Shown here: positions 17,577 through 26,751 of the stretch, one piece after another
How positions within the stretch are numbered: position 1 is the stretch's first letter
Layout: every line of letters starts with the position of its first letter
NCBI RefSeq assembly: GCF_012913485.1
Contig: NZ_CP051774.1
Location: 868,001-932,000 of the forward strand
From: Luteolibacter luteus
Lineage (GTDB): Bacteria; Verrucomicrobiota; Verrucomicrobiia; Verrucomicrobiales; Akkermansiaceae
Reading direction: 5' to 3'
Length of the DNA stretch: 64,000 nucleotides
The notes under the pieces: model-generated
Databases searched by the model: none
Told to the model about the DNA's origin: nothing
Seen by the model: only the letters and a program-made list of their open reading frames with translations
Translations under genes and position numbers: made by a program

Positions 17577-18547
17577 AAACGTCGGTTGCTTTCAGCCACT
17601 TCCACCAGGATGTCTTCGAAGGAAGATCGCCGTTCCTCGAAGGCACGTAGGCGAACCCCGTTGGAGATGAGCCCCTCCATCAGGTCCGCCTGGTCGTCAT
17701 CGGTTCCTTTGAAGCCGAAGACGATCTCTTGGCCTACCACCTGAAGCTCATGCACGCCATGCCGCGATGACAGCCACGAGGCCGCGTCTTCCGCTTTGCC
17801 AAGAACGGCAGCGGTGATCGTTCGCTCGGTATTGCCGAGTTGCTGCCTTACCTCGTCCACCGTTCCGGAAGCCAGCAGCTTGCCGAGATTCATCACGCAG
17901 ATGGACGTGCACATCTCCGCCAGTTCGCTCAGAATGTGCGAGCTGACAAACACCGTCGCCCCGTTCTTGGCGAGGCGGCGCAGCGCATTCCGCAGATCGC
18001 GGCGGGCCAGAGGATCGAGTCCGCTCGCCGGCTCATCCAGCACCAGCACGCGCGGGCGGTGCAGCAGGGTCTTCGCCAGCACCACACGCTGGGTCTGACC
18101 GCGGGAAAGCTCCTTGCACCACTTGTCGCGTTGGGGCGTCAGGGCGACCTCCTCCAGACACTCCGCCAAACGCTCGCGGCGCTGGGCCTTGTTGCCGATT
18201 CCATAGGCGGCCGCGTGGAAGTCCAGGAACTCCCACACCTTCATGTCCGAGGGCACCGGCGCGAGGTCCGGCATGTAACCGACGATCCGGCGTGCGCTGG
18301 CGATATCCTCCTGGATGTCGATGCCATCGAGGAACACGTCGCCGTAGGTCGGCTCCATCAGGGTCGTCAGCACGCGGAACGTGCTGGTCTTTCCCGCACC
18401 ATTCGGCCCAACGAGGCCGAAGACCTCTCCGGGCGGAACGCTCAGCGAGAGATCATTCACCGCGATGAAATCGCCATAGTCCACCCGCAGCGAGCGGACA
18501 TCGATGGCAGGACGCGGCACATGGCCGGAAGGGTTCGCGAAATTCAT
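17573..18547 (-). CDS. ABC transporter ATP-binding protein
   Basis: A 324-residue cytoplasmic ATPase that powers the adjacent permease. Walker A is GPNGAGKT at about 47-54. The signature is LSRGQTQRV, with R in place of the usual second G. Walker B is VLVLDEPASGLDP, followed by a switch histidine in VSSHIL. About 100 C-terminal residues after the ATPase core match the tail common in ABC-2 drug/lipid exporters. The ATG at 18545-18547 is preferred to a TTG at 18556. It lies 5 bases after the preceding gene. Confidence 0.9.
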   Translation of the reverse strand: MNFANPSGHVPRPAIDVRSLRVDYGDFIAVNDLSLSVPPGEVFGLVGPNGAGKTSTFRVLTTLMEPTYGDVFLDGIDIQEDIASARRIVGYMPDLAPVPSDMKVWEFLDFHAAAYGIGNKAQRRERLAECLEEVALTPQRDKWCKELSRGQTQRVVLAKTLLHRPRVLVLDEPASGLDPLARRDLRNALRRLAKNGATVFVSSHILSELAEMCTSICVMNLGKLLASGTVDEVRQQLGNTERTITAAVLGKAEDAASWLSSRHGVHELQVVGQEIVFGFKGTDDDQADLMEGLISNGVRLRAFEERRSSFEDILVEVAESNRRL

Positions 18548-18552
18548 GTCGA

Positions 18553-19512
18553 TCAAAAGTCAGCTTGGTCGAGCAGGTCCCAATTTGAGGGCAAGGTGAG
18601 ACCGATCTCGTTCATTTCCTTTTCAGCCTCGGCGCGCCGTCTCTGGCGCTCGACCTCATATTTTTCTCTCTGCTCGGGTCTCAGCACGGAAAGCATCGCA
18701 TCGCGACTGGCACCGCCGGGAGTTGCCCCGATATCGCCGCCAATTCCTTCCAGTTTCATGGCTGGATCATAGTCCGGCGAACTCCGGGCAAAGATGCCAA
18801 AAGCTTGGTCCCGCTGGGCGTCATCCAATTCGACGATCCCGCTGAGCCGCTGCACTCTTGTGTCCGCATGCCGCTCTACCAAGCTCGCCTTCTCGGTCAT
18901 GCGCGTGGTCTTATAGTCCGTCAGCTTTTCCCCGCTGAGCATTCCCTCCATCACTTGATCCAATCCATCATCAGGACGGTGAGTCATGCTTTCCCGTGCC
19001 AGATCTTCAAACGTGGTTCCGGGAGTCCCGACCAAATCGCTCCAGCTTTTGGCATCGTCCTTGGCCTTTTGCTTGTACCATGCCTCCAGGCGCTCCTGCT
19101 GTTGGGGCGTCAGATCATACTTGCGAGCCAACTCGCCGGTCTTTGCCTCGATGCGCGCCTTCTCCTGCTTCACGCGGATCCTGTCGAAAATAGGAGAAAG
19201 CTCTCTTATGGAAGGCTGCAGGACTGCAAGGATATCATCCGGATTCACGTTATTCCCAGCCTTCACGTCATCCATGAGCTGCCGCGCTCCTGCCAAGAGG
19301 TTGGCATCGCGTCTCCGCCTGGGATTCTTCTCCTCATACGCGGCGATCTGGTTGTTCGCCTTCTTTAGTTCGACCTCCAGTTCGGCCACCCGCTTCTCCG
19401 GCGAGCCCTCGGCACCGGGCAGGCTTTTCAGGAAGAGGGAGGAGCCGATTCCGCCGAGGGCGACACCAACAATGAGGGGCACCGCCGTGCGGAGCGTTTG
19501 CGCGAAGGACAT
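18553..19512 (-). CDS. Membrane-anchored helical protein, first gene of the ABC operon
   Basis: A 319-residue protein with one N-terminal membrane helix (about 9-27) and a long, charged helical region outside it. Segments such as YDLTPQQQERLEAWY and LRPEQREKYEVERQRRRAEAEKEM resemble the repeat-helix pattern of periplasmic Spy/CpxP-like or heavy-metal-resistance sensor proteins, but no metal motif is seen. Five bases separate it from the ATPase gene. It could be a periplasmic accessory or sensor for the exporter. Function is inferred from position only. Confidence 0.75.
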   Translation of the reverse strand: MSFAQTLRTAVPLIVGVALGGIGSSLFLKSLPGAEGSPEKRVAELEVELKKANNQIAAYEEKNPRRRRDANLLAGARQLMDDVKAGNNVNPDDILAVLQPSIRELSPIFDRIRVKQEKARIEAKTGELARKYDLTPQQQERLEAWYKQKAKDDAKSWSDLVGTPGTTFEDLARESMTHRPDDGLDQVMEGMLSGEKLTDYKTTRMTEKASLVERHADTRVQRLSGIVELDDAQRDQAFGIFARSSPDYDPAMKLEGIGGDIGATPGGASRDAMLSVLRPEQREKYEVERQRRRAEAEKEMNEIGLTLPSNWDLLDQADF

Positions 19513-19713
19513 GGCTAGGAGGAGGATTGGCTTGGATTGCAGCGAGCCATGCCCGCCGACCGTGAAACAGCGATGAAGACCGCTCGAATTATCTGATTGG
19601 CATCATGCATGACAACGTGACGCTTCCCATGAGAATTCTACCGGCGATTTGTATCGGGACGGACAGCCCCGGGAATTTTGTCTAGGAAGCCCTGCTCCGT
19701 CCGTAAGAAGTCC

Positions 19714-20424
19714 ATGCTCCGCCTGCTCGCCCTGCTCCTGTTCTGCTGTCTCCCGGCCAAATCCCAGGAAAAGCGCATCGCCGTCTTCGTCGGCCTTTGT
19801 GACAACGTCACACAGGGGATCGTCAAAGTTGGGGCGAAGATCGGCGACGGCGACAAGCCGGACGAGAATCTCTACTGGGGCTGCACCGACGGGCTGAAAT
19901 CCTGTTTCAAAGCCAGCCGCCAGTGGAAACTGGAAAAAAGCGAGGTCGTTACGGGAGACGAGCGGATCTTGGAACGGCTCACGTTCCGGCACCGGACCGC
20001 CAAGGCCGTCCTCATCGCCGAGGCATGGCGCGGCTCGAAGCTGAAGGACTGCTACATCGCCTCTGAAGCGGCGATGCTCTCCGGGAAAAACGATCTGGTG
20101 GTGTTCATCGGCCACAATGTCCGGATGGATCACCCGATCGATTCCCCCTCGGTCAAAGCCGCCGGAAAAACCGACGCCATGGTGCTCTGCTGCAAGAGCG
20201 AGGAATACTTCCGCGACAGGCTTCAAGATGCAGGTGTTAGACCGGTGCTGCTCACCACGCAGTTGATGTATCCAGGCTCCTTCATCTTGAGGGATTCGCT
20301 CGAACCTTGGCTTGTCGGGAAAGACCACAATGCGCTGCGCGACGCCGCAAGCCAAGCCTACGCCCGCAATCAAAACCTTAGTGGAAGCGCAGCAAGGGGC
20401 GTCTTTTCCTGCCTCGATCCATGA
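19714..20424 (+). CDS. Exported protein of unknown function
   Basis: A 236-residue protein with a clear signal peptide (MLRLLALLLFCCLPAKSQ). The mature part has a CDNVTQGIVKVGAKIGDGD segment, an alternating alpha/beta pattern, and several cysteines (WGCTDGLKSCFKA, KDCYIAS, LCCKSEEYF). The ATG at 19714 has AAGAAG upstream and puts the signal peptide at the N-terminus; a TTG at 19678 is less likely. A protein family with this pattern occurs in Verrucomicrobiota and Acidobacteriota as far as I can judge, but I cannot name a function. A long antisense frame across it was discounted. Confidence 0.75.
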   Translation: MLRLLALLLFCCLPAKSQEKRIAVFVGLCDNVTQGIVKVGAKIGDGDKPDENLYWGCTDGLKSCFKASRQWKLEKSEVVTGDERILERLTFRHRTAKAVLIAEAWRGSKLKDCYIASEAAMLSGKNDLVVFIGHNVRMDHPIDSPSVKAAGKTDAMVLCCKSEEYFRDRLQDAGVRPVLLTTQLMYPGSFILRDSLEPWLVGKDHNALRDAASQAYARNQNLSGSAARGVFSCLDP

Positions 20425-20628
20425 GGCGAAAATGAAGGAATTCCCGAGGTTTGCGGGTGGAAAAACAGTTGTTTGGCGCAAGAGCACCAACAGCGGATTA
20501 GCCGTACCCTTCACAAATCTTGATCTTTCCCGCATCCCAAGCGGATCCCAGCCAAAGTTGCCTGACAACTCCTTCAGCGGAGGGGCTGCGTAGAACCACG
20601 ACGGCATATCATTGACCTAATTTCCGGA

Positions 20629-20647
20629 CTTAATCCGAGCTTAACCT
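20629..20647 (+). promoter_or_regulatory. Pho-box-like tandem direct repeat
   Basis: CTTAATCC, a 3-base spacer (GAG) and CTTAACCT give an 11-base repeat period, the spacing expected for dimers of OmpR/PhoB-family regulators. A near-identical arrangement lies at 39580-39598. TAACGT lies about 10 bases after the second half and could be a -10 box. Confidence 0.45.
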
Positions 20648-20870
20648 AGCAGCTGCTAACGTTACGCCAGATCAAACGGCAAAGGCGATGCACTGGTTCA
20701 CCCGCTCCCATCCCACAAAAACCCGGGGACAACTTGGCACTCGCCGCCTTCACAAAACCTTCGGGACCCGCTTTGCCAACATAGTGCGTTTTCATTGGTG
20801 GAACGGCCAGCGGAAGTCCCCTTTTTCATCCAGCCTGCTGCCCGAGGGTGCCCTACCCTGCGAGCAACAA

Positions 20871-20933
20871 GGGAGGTCTGTCTGGCGGAGCCACCGGGCG
20901 GTGGTTTCGCGGAGGAGCAGGCAGATCTCCCTC
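20871..20933. repeat. Palindromic repeat element, solitary copy
   Basis: Outer arms GGGAGGTCTGTCTG and CAGGCAGATCTCCC pair with two G-U-type mismatches. An inner hairpin, CCACC-gggc-GGTGG, and the invariant CGGAGGAG before the right arm are present. The same plan recurs four times at 40486-40832. Confidence 0.75.
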
Positions 20934-20998
20934 ATGGCTGGAGACGATTTGCAGCGTGTGTTACGCTTGTTTTATTGAGAACCCCTCAAATCCAACCC

Positions 20999-21202
20999 AT
21001 GAACGTCAGGCCGGCCCCGCGCAGCACCCAGGCTCTGGTTAAAGCTGCCTCCAAAATCTTGGAAGAAACCACGACAACGGAACAGGAGATCTTTTTGACC
21101 CTTCCAAATGGCAACCGGATCTCGATCCAAATCGCTGTCATTCCCCCCGTGGATGAGAACTCCGTGGGAGCCATGCGAACGCGTCCGGATGATGGCGAAT
21201 GA
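20999..21202 (+). CDS. Small hypothetical protein (67 residues)
   Basis: A short frame from ATG 20999 with a plausible soluble composition: a basic helix RSTQALVKAASKILEE, then alternating strands EIFLTLPNGNRISIQIAVIPP. No membrane segment or known motif. Only a weak GAGA lies upstream. It follows the Pho-box-like repeat by about 350 bases and converges on the giant dehydrogenase gene. It may be real, but the evidence is thin. Confidence 0.4.
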   Translation: MNVRPAPRSTQALVKAASKILEETTTTEQEIFLTLPNGNRISIQIAVIPPVDENSVGAMRTRPDDGE

Positions 21203-21207
21203 AGCCT

Positions 21208-24200
21208 TCATTTCAGGGATAACAGGAAGGCGAATAGATCGGAGACTTGCTGGTCAGAGAATCCGTCGAGAAGCCCCTCGGGCATGAGCGTACGCTTCGC
21301 CACTGAGTGCTCCTTCACCTGATCCTTCGGGATCGCACGTTCGTCCGCCCCGATCTGACGGATAAGAATTGTGGATCCCTTATCTGAAGCGAGGAAGCCA
21401 CTCACGAGGCTGCCATCTTTGAGGGTAAGGTCGTGGCGATAGTAGCCGCTTTCGAGCTGTGCATTCGGCGTGAGGATATTCCGAAGCAAGCTTTCCGTGC
21501 CCATCGCGCCGGCCCCGCTGAGATCCGGACCGATGGCGATGCCTTCACCCCGTGCCTGGTGGCAGATGGCGCAGGTGTTCTTGAAGAGCTCCTTGCCTGC
21601 AGCGGTATCGCCAGGCTTGGCGGCTGATCCGCGAAGTCGATCGAATTTCACGGCGAGAGCCTGCGCAGCTTCCGGCGTCATCAGCTCGGGGAAGTCGGCT
21701 GTCCATTCGAGCGCGGCACCGCTTTGCAGCTTCATGTCATCGCCTCCAGCTTGGAAGACCATGCCGGGAACCGCAGCGCCAAGTGGCAGTCGAGTGCGGA
21801 AATCGCGCTGGATCTCCGATTGGCTGCGTGCGCTGTCCCAAATGCGGAATTCAAGGAAACGTCCTGCGGTTCCTCCGGGCTGGTTCGCGCGTCCGATCTC
21901 GAGATCGCTCATGAGCCCGCTGAAAGCGTCCTTTGATACGCCGACCCCTTCGCCGTCGAGATAGAGCGAGACCTTCCCGGCAGCGTCGCGAGTCACGGCG
22001 CAATGCGTCCACTTCCCGGCTTCCATCGGACGGTCTGCGATTACCAGGTCACCGGAGCCGCTCCACACGCGCAGGCGCCCGGCATAAAAGTTGATGTCCG
22101 GTCCCCCGCCCCTCTTGCCGATCAGGCCGTCCCGGTTGTCGATACCGGGATCGAGGTTCACCCAGGTTTCCACGGTGAAGGGACCATCAAGCGTCAGGCC
22201 GGTAGCGGCGACGGCATCCGGCTTGCCGGGGAAACGGATCACGCGGACAAGCAGGCCTTCAACCTTCTCCAGCAGCTTGCGAAAGGCTGGTGCCTCTTCC
22301 CCTAGGACGGCGCGAAGCTTCTCCACCACAGAGGGATCGAAGCCTTCGAAGCCACCCGCAGCGACTTGATCGGCGAAAGCACTTGCAGATTCCTTTCTCG
22401 AAACAAGGCCTCCCACCGCAAATTGGCGCATCGCACCGGAGAGCGATGGCCAGCGGGCAGCGATCTCCGCCACAGCAGCCTCACCTGCGGATGAAGCGAA
22501 GCCGACCATCGCTTCGCGCGCCACGTCGGGATCCGCATGATCAAGCTGCGATCTACTAAGAGCAGCATCCGCGGATTGGATCTCATTGAGCGTGCGCAGC
22601 ACGGCGGCGAGATCGGCGGGTGAGGTCGCAGCTTTGGCATGCTCAAGCAGCAGAGGTCCGAGGTTGGTCAGCCGGAAGCGCCGGGCGAGATCCATGACCA
22701 GCGGCATGGTATCCGGCTCCGCTTTCACCATGGCGGCGGTGGCTTGGTCGACAGTCTCGCGCAGCTCAGGATTCGACGCCGAAGCGGGATCCAGTTGAAG
22801 CAATGCAGCCAGCAGGGCCTTCCGTCGCGCAGGCTCGTCCAGAAGAGAACCAAAGGCCTTCGCTACCGCAGGCTGGGAAAGTTGGCTCCCAAGCAACGCC
22901 GCTTCATCGGCGTTCAAGGGACGCGTCATCTGAGGAAGGGCCGAAATCAGAGCGGGAGCACCTTGCCCCGGTGGCAAAGCCAGCACGGCGAGTAGCCGGG
23001 CTTCCAGCAACAGGTCCGTCGCGGCGAGCATCTTGGCCGTGGCATCTGGATGGGCCTCCATCGCCCAGCGGATGAGGTAGCGGAGAAACTCCTTCTCATA
23101 CGGGGCGCGAACCTCACCAAGCGCGGTGCGTTCGGTTCCCTTCGAAAGAATCGCAAGGAACTCGGGAGCAACCGAGGGAGCAGTCCGGAGAACATTGGCA
23201 AAGGCGCACCACACTTGGAAGTCCTGTTCTTTGCCGAAAGCCTCACGCGCGAAATCCGGAGAACCCACAAAGACCTCCGGGACCGTTTCAAGACCCTCGA
23301 TCGCCTCGCGCCGCACAGACGCATCGGCGTCCTTGATCAAGCCGAGCAGCAACTCACGAGCCGGAGCCTTCATTTCCACCAGGCTCCAAAGAGCAGCGAT
23401 GCGGATCGATGAATCCTGCGTGGAATCGGTGGCAAGCTTCGTGAGGGCCGGCACCACGCTCGCATCTTTCCGATCCCCAAGTTCTATCCAAGCCATGCGG
23501 GCCACCCGGGCGTTCTTGTCGCCGAGATGCTTCACGACTTCCGCAGAGGGCATCTTGGTCAGGTTCGGGGGTTGCACCACCTGCATGCCCTTCGACTTCA
23601 CCCGCCAGATGCGTCCACGAGTCTTGTCACGGTCGGGGTGATTACGCGGCACCTCGTTGTGGGAGATGATCTTGTTGTACCAGTCCGCGATGTAGAGGCA
23701 GCCGTCAGGACCGAAGAGCGCGGACACCGGGCGGAACCATTCATCGCTGGAGACGAGGAAGTCTTCCTGCTTCGTGTAAACCGGCTGGCCATTATCGTCT
23801 TTCGCCAGCGTGACGATCTGAATCCGGTTGGTGATCGGATTGGTGACGTAGAAGACTTTCTGATACGGCCACTTCACGGCGAAGGCGCTGCCTGCATCCT
23901 CGGCCACGGCGAGGCCGCTCAATCCGGTGCCGCCCATCGGTTGGTTCGGCGTCGACGGTGGTAGCATCGGCGCATAGGGGCGCAGCTTCTCGCGAGAACC
24001 GGTAGGGTAATGGGTGCCGGTCACGAACTCTGAAACCGGATGACCGAGGTCATTGGCCTCCTGAAGATACTCAGAGCCATCGCGGGAAGTGACAAAGCCC
24101 CAGATGTTGTTGGGACCCGCGGTAAGCAATTCGAAGTCGGAGCCATCCAGTTTTGCCCGGGCGAGCTTGCATTGGTTGAAGGCAAGCTCCTTCGCCCCGC

Positions 24201-26340
24201 TGTCAAAAGCAGAGCCATCGGGACGCGTCACCTTGGAGGCATTGAAGAGTCCTTGGGCGAGATAGAACCATCCGCCCGGTGCGCGCTCGAACTGATGCGG
24301 AAAAAGGTGCGAATCCTGGATTCCGAAGCCATTCAGCACGGTCTCATGGCCATCCGCTTTGCCATCACCGTCCTTGTCCGTGTAGCGGCGGATTTCATGA
24401 CCATACTGGACCAGAGCACCGTCCTTCACCGGGAGAAGACCAAGTGGGATCGCCAGCTTGTCGGCGAAGACGCGGGGTGTCTGCGGGCCTTTCTTCCAAG
24501 GCTCATCGAAAACCAGCACCTTGTCCTTTCCCCCACGTGCATAGAGGGCTTCGGCGCTGGCCTCATTCTCATTGGCGTCCACCGGATACTCCAGCGCCGT
24601 CATCGTCCACATCCGGCCGGAAGGATCCCAAGCCATCGTGATCGGCTTTCCCACGCCCTCCTTTTCCGAAGCGACGAGTTCCACCTCGAAGCCCTCCGGC
24701 AGGGTGAAGCTAGCCAACTCCCGCTCCGGAGTGCGGACCGAGGCATCTTCCCATACCGGCGAGCCCTCGGTCGCCGGAAGTTCCTGAATACTGATGTCCT
24801 TAAACTGGGCGAGCAGCTTGCCGCCGCCATGGGTCTGCAGGCCGATCAACCCTTCCTGCGGGATCTTCGGGTCGGCTTCGGTGTAATCGAGCGTCTGCAC
24901 GCCATTGATCCAGCTCTGGATGCGTCCGCCGATACAGAGGATCCGGTAATCGTTCCACTCCCAGTCCTTCGTCGCCGCCTTGATCGCCGCGGCATCCACC
25001 GGTTCACCTACGACCTTGTTCCTACGGGACTCATCGTACAATTTTCCCCACCAGTCCACACCGGCATCCACCTGATAGCCGGACATCTCGTGATTGTCCG
25101 GCACGCGGATGCTGCGGATCTGCACGCCGGAATTCATGAAGCCACTGCCTTGGGTCAGCTTTACCTTCAGGCGGAGATCAAAATTCGCGTAGCGCTTCTT
25201 GGTGGTGATGAAAGTGTTGTTCGGGACGTTTTCCTCCAGCGAGCCACCAGTGATCAGGCCATCCTGGACCTTCCACCACTTCTCCTCGCCCGGACGGATT
25301 TCCCAACCATCCAGGGATTTGCCGTCAAAGAGGGATATCGCGGGCGCAGGCAGCGGCTTGTTCGTGTAATCCAGCCACGGGAAGACCTCACCGGCCGCCG
25401 CCTTATTGAGAGCATCTTGCAGAGCGTCCTCGGTCCAGCCGGGATTCTGGTCCGGCATGCCATCCATCAGGCGTTTGGCATCCGGGGTCTTGGTCGTGAT
25501 TCCCGCGGCCGGAATTTCGCCGCCCGCGGACCAAAGGATGCCATTCAGCACCATCTTCCGGACCTCGTCATTCGCCCAAGTCCAGTGGAAGTGACCTCCG
25601 GTGAACCCAAACGCGCGCCCGCCCTTGGGACGGGGAAAGGCCCAGGCGACGTATTGCGGGACCTTGCCCTCCTCCATCGTCTTCCGCGCAAAATCATTGC
25701 CGCGGTAGGGAGACAGGCCGGGTTCCACCAGTTCCTTCGCGGGGGAAACGGTGAAAAGCGGCTCCACCTTGCCATGCTCGTGCCCGCACTCGCGGAGATG
25801 GAAGTAGCACTCATCGTAGAGCGAAAAGGGCTTCACCCCGCGCATGATGATGTGATCCGAAGGCTTGTCGTATTTCGCCTGCCAGAAGGTGCTCATCGAG
25901 TAATACGCCTCGAAGTCCGAGCCCATCAGCTCCCGCCACTTCGCACGCTGGGGATCCTCGCCCTGCTCCTTGCTTTCCGGGTCCGCCGCCTGGATACCGG
26001 TGGCCCAGTGGATCGCCACCAAGCCCTTTCCGGAGTTCATGAAGGCCTCCAGTTCCGCCAGCTTGCCATTCGCGGGGTGGGCGTGCCAGCCATCGGCGTA
26101 GATCACCAGCGAGTCGTATTTCGCTAGGGTCGCCGCGTCCGGCCATGCGGTCACGACCTCCGCTTCGACATCCGTGCCTTCCTTGAGGGATTCGCAAAGC
26201 AGCTTGCTGCCTGCAAGGTGCTTGTGCTGGCCCCAAGCATGACTGTTGTCACCGGCGAGGAAAAGGATTCGCTTGGGCGCGGCGAGGCTGGAACCACTGC
26301 CCAAGGCAAGAATGAGGAGGACTTGGAAAATCGGACGCAT
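21208..26340 (-). CDS. Giant secreted ThuA / DUF1080 / PVC-type dehydrogenase / LamG / cytochrome c protein
   Basis: A 1710-residue exported protein (signal peptide ending SLAAP). In order: a ThuA-like domain (about 20-270, RILFLAGDNSHAWGQHKHL); a DUF1080 concanavalin-like domain (about 335-520, LFDGKSLDGW); a PVC-type membrane-bound dehydrogenase beta-propeller (about 540-900); HEAT-like helices (about 900-1330); a LamG-like jelly roll (about 1390-1530); and a C-terminal single-heme domain with CAICH near 1584 and a distal LMPEG methionine. Such fusions are common in Planctomycetota and Verrucomicrobiota and are thought to oxidise carbohydrates and pass electrons to cytochromes. It is the last gene of a probable AraC-controlled operon. 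Confidence 0.88.
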   Translation of the reverse strand: MRPIFQVLLILALGSGSSLAAPKRILFLAGDNSHAWGQHKHLAGSKLLCESLKEGTDVEAEVVTAWPDAATLAKYDSLVIYADGWHAHPANGKLAELEAFMNSGKGLVAIHWATGIQAADPESKEQGEDPQRAKWRELMGSDFEAYYSMSTFWQAKYDKPSDHIIMRGVKPFSLYDECYFHLRECGHEHGKVEPLFTVSPAKELVEPGLSPYRGNDFARKTMEEGKVPQYVAWAFPRPKGGRAFGFTGGHFHWTWANDEVRKMVLNGILWSAGGEIPAAGITTKTPDAKRLMDGMPDQNPGWTEDALQDALNKAAAGEVFPWLDYTNKPLPAPAISLFDGKSLDGWEIRPGEEKWWKVQDGLITGGSLEENVPNNTFITTKKRYANFDLRLKVKLTQGSGFMNSGVQIRSIRVPDNHEMSGYQVDAGVDWWGKLYDESRRNKVVGEPVDAAAIKAATKDWEWNDYRILCIGGRIQSWINGVQTLDYTEADPKIPQEGLIGLQTHGGGKLLAQFKDISIQELPATEGSPVWEDASVRTPERELASFTLPEGFEVELVASEKEGVGKPITMAWDPSGRMWTMTALEYPVDANENEASAEALYARGGKDKVLVFDEPWKKGPQTPRVFADKLAIPLGLLPVKDGALVQYGHEIRRYTDKDGDGKADGHETVLNGFGIQDSHLFPHQFERAPGGWFYLAQGLFNASKVTRPDGSAFDSGAKELAFNQCKLARAKLDGSDFELLTAGPNNIWGFVTSRDGSEYLQEANDLGHPVSEFVTGTHYPTGSREKLRPYAPMLPPSTPNQPMGGTGLSGLAVAEDAGSAFAVKWPYQKVFYVTNPITNRIQIVTLAKDDNGQPVYTKQEDFLVSSDEWFRPVSALFGPDGCLYIADWYNKIISHNEVPRNHPDRDKTRGRIWRVKSKGMQVVQPPNLTKMPSAEVVKHLGDKNARVARMAWIELGDRKDASVVPALTKLATDSTQDSSIRIAALWSLVEMKAPARELLLGLIKDADASVRREAIEGLETVPEVFVGSPDFAREAFGKEQDFQVWCAFANVLRTAPSVAPEFLAILSKGTERTALGEVRAPYEKEFLRYLIRWAMEAHPDATAKMLAATDLLLEARLLAVLALPPGQGAPALISALPQMTRPLNADEAALLGSQLSQPAVAKAFGSLLDEPARRKALLAALLQLDPASASNPELRETVDQATAAMVKAEPDTMPLVMDLARRFRLTNLGPLLLEHAKAATSPADLAAVLRTLNEIQSADAALSRSQLDHADPDVAREAMVGFASSAGEAAVAEIAARWPSLSGAMRQFAVGGLVSRKESASAFADQVAAGGFEGFDPSVVEKLRAVLGEEAPAFRKLLEKVEGLLVRVIRFPGKPDAVAATGLTLDGPFTVETWVNLDPGIDNRDGLIGKRGGGPDINFYAGRLRVWSGSGDLVIADRPMEAGKWTHCAVTRDAAGKVSLYLDGEGVGVSKDAFSGLMSDLEIGRANQPGGTAGRFLEFRIWDSARSQSEIQRDFRTRLPLGAAVPGMVFQAGGDDMKLQSGAALEWTADFPELMTPEAAQALAVKFDRLRGSAAKPGDTAAGKELFKNTCAICHQARGEGIAIGPDLSGAGAMGTESLLRNILTPNAQLESGYYRHDLTLKDGSLVSGFLASDKGSTILIRQIGADERAIPKDQVKEHSVAKRTLMPEGLLDGFSDQQVSDLFAFLLSLK

Positions 26341-26407
26341 GGAAATAAAGGGTTAGCAGGAGAAGACGTAGGAAACCCACCGGAAATTGCGGCTGTTTTG
26401 CCCGATC

Positions 26408-26704
26408 TCAGGCTTCAAAATCGAAGACCACCACCCGCTCCAAGCGCGGAACGACGATTTCCTTCACCCGCTCATGCTCCGGGTGAGGCAAGTAGGCGTC
26501 CCGGCTGGGGGCGCTGTCGAAGCTCATGATGAAGCCGTGGGTAAAGCCGTCGTTCAGGCCCTCGGCACTCTCATAGGGGCCGTGCTCCATGGAAAGGAGG
26601 CCGGGGATCTTCCCGATCATGCCCTTCATTTCAGAAAAGCATTCGTCGACCTGGATGGCAGTGATGCCGTCCTTGAATTGGAACATTCCGTAGTGCCTGA
26701 CCAT
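26408..26704 (-). CDS. Dabb-family protein (stress-responsive alpha/beta barrel)
   Basis: A 98-residue protein with the Dabb ferredoxin-like fold: VRHYGMFQFKDGI at the N-terminus, GLLSMEHGPYE, FTHGFIMSFDS and the HPEHERVKEIVVPRLERVVVFDFE ending. Members include plant stress proteins, olivetolic acid cyclase and small bacterial enzymes. Start at ATG 26702-26704, where homology begins. It lies 47 bases after the UPF0261 gene and 67 before the giant dehydrogenase, within the same probable operon. Its substrate is unknown. Confidence 0.85.
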   Translation of the reverse strand: MVRHYGMFQFKDGITAIQVDECFSEMKGMIGKIPGLLSMEHGPYESAEGLNDGFTHGFIMSFDSAPSRDAYLPHPEHERVKEIVVPRLERVVVFDFEA

Positions 26705-26751
26705 GATGTCCCCTTCTACGCGAAGGCCGGACAAAGCACACCCTCGGGCGT

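Larger units (their letters stand above)
20425..20998. other. Intergenic region with operator-like repeat and one palindromic element
   Basis: No gene is supported in these 574 bases. The stretch holds an 8+3+8 direct repeat at 20629-20647 and one copy of the window's palindromic repeat family at 20871-20933. A small transcript starting near 20670 is possible. Confidence 0.5.

Noticed and set aside
19603..20607. A 334-codon minus-strand frame over the exported protein at 19714-20424
   Set aside because: It is longer, but has no signal peptide or motif; the plus-strand frame has a textbook signal peptide and ordered cysteines.
24040..26127. A 695-codon open frame antisense to the giant dehydrogenase
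   Set aside because: Same shadow effect; the composition is high in R, H and L and there is no homology, while the sense strand has six intact modules.
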